64,000 nucleotides of DNA from Gloeothece verrucosa PCC 7822. GTDB taxonomy: Bacteria; Cyanobacteriota; Cyanobacteriia; Cyanobacteriales; Microcystaceae. The stretch is from assembly GCF_000147335.1 (NCBI RefSeq), contig NC_014501.1, positions 6,027,621 to 6,091,620 of the forward strand. Direction: 5' to 3'. The first letter of the stretch is position 1. Every line of letters begins with the position of its first letter. This document shows positions 61,149 through 64,000 of the stretch, one piece after another. A program made the position numbers and the translations under genes. The notes beneath the pieces were generated by a model. That model ran no database searches. It was not told the DNA's origin and saw only the letters and a program-made list of their open reading frames with translations.

Positions 61149-62299
61149 TCTTCCTCAATATCGTTAGACTCGTTTTCGAGAATATTAATTAAATCAATGA
61201 ATGCTTTTTGCTGAGTATGTGAAATATGATAGTCTTCTGCTGTTTTGACAGAAATTGTACTGCCTCGACGAGTGACAATTTTCCAATAGGCAGGATTAAT
61301 ATTATTGATAATATAAGGATGATGACTGGTAATGATAAATTGTAAGTTGTTATTTTCTAAAATTAAATCGGTAACACTATCTATACAATTAACACCTAAA
61401 CTATTTTCAAATTCATCAATCAGTATTACACTCTCATCAGGCGATAAATAAAGTTCACTGATATACATAAGGGTTTTGAACATACCTAAAGAAATATAGT
61501 TTTGTTTTATCCAAGTATCTACTCCTTTTTCTTTAATATTTACAAGCGTTGTTTCTCTTAATAAATTAGCCAATGGCATGGGGAAATCATCAGTATTAAA
61601 AGGTTCTATTTTAATATCTTCTACATGATTAAATATATCAATAAATATTTTTTTTATTTGATTAAAAGCTTCTGTTTGATATCTATATGCTAGTGATAAT
61701 TTAACAGAAATAGGTAAATCACTCTCTTTGATTTCAGCCAAGGAACAATTTTCATATTTTTTCAATACGGACATAGGAATTCTCCACATTCCTTCATAAA
61801 CTTGTTCAGGTTCAGTCAAAATAATTTTTTCAAACTCTTTTTTAACCGGATTAATATCTTCTTCTTCACTCAGGAGTTCAACGACACTTTTAAAGGGCGA
61901 TAATTTAGGAGTTTTCTCCTGGTTAAAAATTATTCCATTCTCTGTACGTTCAACAATTTTTAGTCCATCTTTTTCTAAAGATTCATATAAAATTTTAAAA
62001 TCATAGTCCTCGTCTAATTCAACATCTTTTTTAGGGACTAATTTATTGGTTTTTACAGTTTCAAATTTTCCTGTCCAATGATACATAATTTGAGCCGTAG
62101 TGGTAAATGCGATGTCCCATTCTACTCCATTTAAAGATGCACCATTTGCGATTTTTTGAAAACCTTTAATTGAGCGAAGTATTTGAGTTTTTCCCGCCCC
62201 TGATATGCCTACCAGTAAATTTAAATTAGGGGAAAATTCTACAGTATCAAGTTTCCAGTTGTATTCTTGATCTCGATAGGTTAACTTTTGAATTTTCAT
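61145..62299 (-). CDS. AAA (ABC-type) ATPase of a two-gene defence-like system
   Basis: 384 residues. Walker A GISGAGKT (31-38), ABC-like signature ISLGMFKTL (about 268-276), Walker B VILIDEFEN (about 292-300) and H-loop ITSHHPY (about 320-326). The insert between (residues about 60-260) is specific and acidic. It resembles AAA_15/AAA_21 ATPases of OLD, RloA and PARIS (AriA) systems. GC and codon use are lower than in neighbours, in line with transfer. Partner is the TOPRIM-like gene that overlaps its stop. Confidence 0.75.
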   Translation of the reverse strand: MKIQKLTYRDQEYNWKLDTVEFSPNLNLLVGISGAGKTQILRSIKGFQKIANGASLNGVEWDIAFTTTAQIMYHWTGKFETVKTNKLVPKKDVELDEDYDFKILYESLEKDGLKIVERTENGIIFNQEKTPKLSPFKSVVELLSEEEDINPVKKEFEKIILTEPEQVYEGMWRIPMSVLKKYENCSLAEIKESDLPISVKLSLAYRYQTEAFNQIKKIFIDIFNHVEDIKIEPFNTDDFPMPLANLLRETTLVNIKEKGVDTWIKQNYISLGMFKTLMYISELYLSPDESVILIDEFENSLGVNCIDSVTDLILENNNLQFIITSHHPYIINNINPAYWKIVTRRGSTISVKTAEDYHISHTQQKAFIDLINILENESNDIEEE

Positions 62300-62338
62300 A
62301 ATTTTTAAGCCTCTAAACCGCCCTTTTAATAAAAAACC

Positions 62339-63238
62339 CTAAGATTCACCAACCAAATTTTGCCAGGCCAACCTAGCCGCGCCAACCATTCCCGCATTAT
62401 TGCCCAATTGCGCCTCCAACAACTGTAAACCCTCTCGACAAATGGGTAAAACTCTGCTCTCAATTTCGCTTAAAATAGCCGGAAAGAAAAACCGAGAAGA
62501 AGCGCTTATCCCGCCGCCAATAATCACCGCTTCAGGGGTTAAAACATAAAGAAAATTAGCGATTCCCACTCCTAAAATCCGCCCATATTGCCGCCAAAAA
62601 GCCAAAGCATCCGGATCGCCTTCTTGTGCCAACTTTCCTAACTCAATAGGTTCTTTCCCCGTCTGTCGTCGAATCGCCCCTATACAGGCATATTGTTCTA
62701 AAGAACCCTGATTTCCACTATTACAAGGAGGTCCATCAGGATTTAAACTAATTAACCCCAATTCTGCGGCTGCCCCTCCAGAACCAGTAAATAACTTACC
62801 ATCCAGGATAATCGCGCCGCCTACCCCCGTACCTAACGTTAACAAAATCAAATTTTTAAAGGGTCTACCAGCGCCTAACCAAGCTTCTCCTAAACCCGCA
62901 CAATTAGCATCATTAGCCAGAATAGTAGGTAAATTCGTTTCCTTTTCTAACCAGTCTGCCAGGGGAACATCTCGCCAACCGGATAAATTAATGGCTACTT
63001 TAGCAATTCTACCGGCAGCATCCGCAGGCCCCGGCGTTCCTAACCCGATGGCAAGACAATTATTGTCTCTATTGAGTTGCTTAACCGCAGTCACAATACT
63101 TTCTAAAACAGCTTGAGGGGTAGCAGGTTGAGGAGTCGGAATAGTGATAGATTCAGTTGCAGTTCCATCAGGGAGGAAAGTACCTAATTTAATGGCAGTT
63201 CCCCCTAAATCAATACCGATAACAGCTTGGTTAGTCAT
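62339..63238 (-). CDS. ROK-family sugar kinase (glucokinase-like)
   Basis: 299 residues. ATP motif GIDLGGTAIKLGTF (residues 8-21), catalytic ANDANCAGLGE, and GGGISA. The ROK zinc box, normally CxCGxxGCxE, here reads CNSGNQGSLE, so two zinc cysteines are Ser. Glucokinase or N-acetylmannosamine kinase type; substrate open. Its start ATG-ACT-AAC lies within the first heptamer of a STRR array. Confidence 0.88.
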   Translation of the reverse strand: MTNQAVIGIDLGGTAIKLGTFLPDGTATESITIPTPQPATPQAVLESIVTAVKQLNRDNNCLAIGLGTPGPADAAGRIAKVAINLSGWRDVPLADWLEKETNLPTILANDANCAGLGEAWLGAGRPFKNLILLTLGTGVGGAIILDGKLFTGSGGAAAELGLISLNPDGPPCNSGNQGSLEQYACIGAIRRQTGKEPIELGKLAQEGDPDALAFWRQYGRILGVGIANFLYVLTPEAVIIGGGISASSRFFFPAILSEIESRVLPICREGLQLLEAQLGNNAGMVGAARLAWQNLVGES

Positions 63239-63272
63239 TAGTTATTAGTTATTAGTTATTAGTTATTAGTCA
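63231..63272. repeat. STRR array overlapping the ROK start codon
   Basis: Six heptamers: TTAGTCA, four TTAGTTA, TTAGTCA. The first (63231-63237) is inside the reading frame of the ROK gene and helps to encode its Met-Thr-Asn start. Confidence 0.9.
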
Positions 63273-63368
63273 ATGATTATTGGTGATGGGGCCATTAGTC
63301 AATCTTTTTAGAATTTAGCCCGCGCAGGCGGATTTCGTTAGTATTGCTTCACCATCTGCGGCTATAGA

Positions 63369-63417
63369 ACTAATGACTATTGACTAATGACTATTGACTA
63401 TTGACTATTGACTAATA
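63369..63417. repeat. STRR array that supplies the def stop codon
   Basis: Seven heptamers of ACTA(A/T)TG type, the last ACTAATA. The stop of def (TAG, 63405-63407 on the minus strand) and its last codons Ser-Gln are within the array. Between the two arrays (63273-63368) is a stretch with CCGCGCAGGCGG like a dispersed cyanobacterial repeat. Confidence 0.9.
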
Positions 63418-63932
63418 ATTTTTTGATACTCTTGTTCAGTATAGAGATCGCGGGTACTTTCAAGACGGTCCACAAAAACCATACCATCGAGATGATCTAA
63501 CTCATGCTGAAAAATGCGGGCGACAAAATCGGTGAACTCCTGACGTTGTAAATTTCCCTGACGGTCTAAATACTCAACAGTAATCGCTTGATATCTGGGA
63601 ACTAACCCCCGAACCCCAGGAACACTCAGACAACCTTCCCAACCTTTTACCCTTTCAGCAGAATAAGCAATAATTTTTGGATTAATCATCGCCGTCGGTA
63701 CCATCTCTGGGGCGTTAGGATAACGAGGACTAGGACGAGAAGCGACAATAAAAACACGGTAAGATTGAGAGACTTGGGGCGCGGCAATTCCCACCCCATT
63801 AGCTGAGGCGGCAGTAGCAATCAAAGAATCGATAAGCTGTTGAATTGCCGTGTCGGTGATATCTTCGACAGGTTGAGCATTTTGTCGTAGGATAGGATTA
63901 CCTAACTGGGCGATTTCGAGTTGTTCAGCCAT
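63405..63932 (-). CDS. def: Peptide deformylase
   Basis: 175 residues from ATG 63932; a GTG nine codons out (63959) is also open. Three motifs: GVGIAAPQ, EGCLS (Cys metal ligand), and QHELDHLDG (HExxH). Removes the formyl group from nascent proteins. The C terminus (last Ser-Gln and stop) is made by the STRR array. Convergent context: none; upstream lies the window edge. Confidence 0.95.
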   Translation of the reverse strand: MAEQLEIAQLGNPILRQNAQPVEDITDTAIQQLIDSLIATAASANGVGIAAPQVSQSYRVFIVASRPSPRYPNAPEMVPTAMINPKIIAYSAERVKGWEGCLSVPGVRGLVPRYQAITVEYLDRQGNLQRQEFTDFVARIFQHELDHLDGMVFVDRLESTRDLYTEQEYQKIISQ

Positions 63933-64000
63933 AATCTGTAAATGTCCGGTTACTCTCACTCTTCATGATCGATAATAATATTCTCACCTATTTCGTTAAA

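Overview
The window is cyanobacterial chromosome. The evidence is a tRNA-Glu typical of the C5 tetrapyrrole pathway, ndhF, an acyl-lipid desaturase, a CPP1-like and a CAAD/CURT1-type thylakoid protein, an NtcA box, at least seven HIP1 octamers (GCGATCGC, e.g. near 2974, 7773, 24737, 36712, 39575, 44365, 56227) and heptameric STRR arrays. Base composition and gene style fit a unicellular Gloeothece/Cyanothece-like genome; this placement is inference. Almost all of it is ordinary housekeeping DNA with little long-range operon structure.

Layout. 1-5.1 kb: truncated epimerase, tRNA-Glu with a strong promoter, fasciclin protein, coiled-coil protein, phosphatase, cyclic-nucleotide-binding protein, CobW-type metallochaperone and a DUF4351 remnant. 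5.1-8.8 kb: dtd, a PirA-like nitrogen regulator under an NtcA box, SAM hydroxide adenosyltransferase, and an overlapping pair (zincin-like plus secreted protein) that looks like an effector/partner module. 8.9-9.7 kb: wreck of a large serine recombinase. 9.7-20.5 kb: msrA, an MBL protein, trpG-dgkA-ybeY-DUF3285, prfB with its programmed frameshift, msrP, CHAD, DUF29, ribBA, argC. 20.6-25.2 kb: sugar-transferase-like protein, smpB, and a CheR-PAS/CheB pair. 25.2-25.9 kb: gene-free but with two unassigned terminators. 26-29.5 kb: histidine genes (hisN-type phosphatase, hisB, hisC) with a Uma2 gene inserted between hisB and hisC. 29.6-31.9 kb: a mobile element with three related palindromes and a decayed passenger gene, set in STRR heptamers. 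32-34.9 kb: an MGDG-synthase-like glycosyltransferase followed by a GH1 glycosidase. 35-50 kb: CPP1-like, ndhF, Uma2, CAAD, methionine-gamma-lyase-like, desC, folE, SDR, accA, a TnpB-only element with a probable omega-RNA end, acyltransferase, DMT transporter, sppA, aroH. 50.4-55 kb: a 1509-residue DUF4347/cadherin-like/DUF5648 protein with nearly identical internal repeats. 55.2-59.8 kb: orphan antitoxin-like gene, panC/cmk, RlpA, purM. 59.9-62.3 kb: a dead ATPase/DUF4276 pair beside an intact ATPase/TOPRIM-like pair on the other strand, a small defence-type island. 62.3-64 kb: ROK kinase and def, separated by STRR arrays that supply part of both reading frames.

The most interesting loci are the ATPase/TOPRIM pair with its decayed neighbour (59.9-62.3 kb), the zincin/secreted pair (6.9-8.7 kb), the glycosyltransferase/GH1 pair (32-34.9 kb), the NtcA-controlled pirA-like gene, the solo TnpB element, and several terminators that have no gene to terminate. 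All product names rest on reading motifs by eye; no database search was possible.
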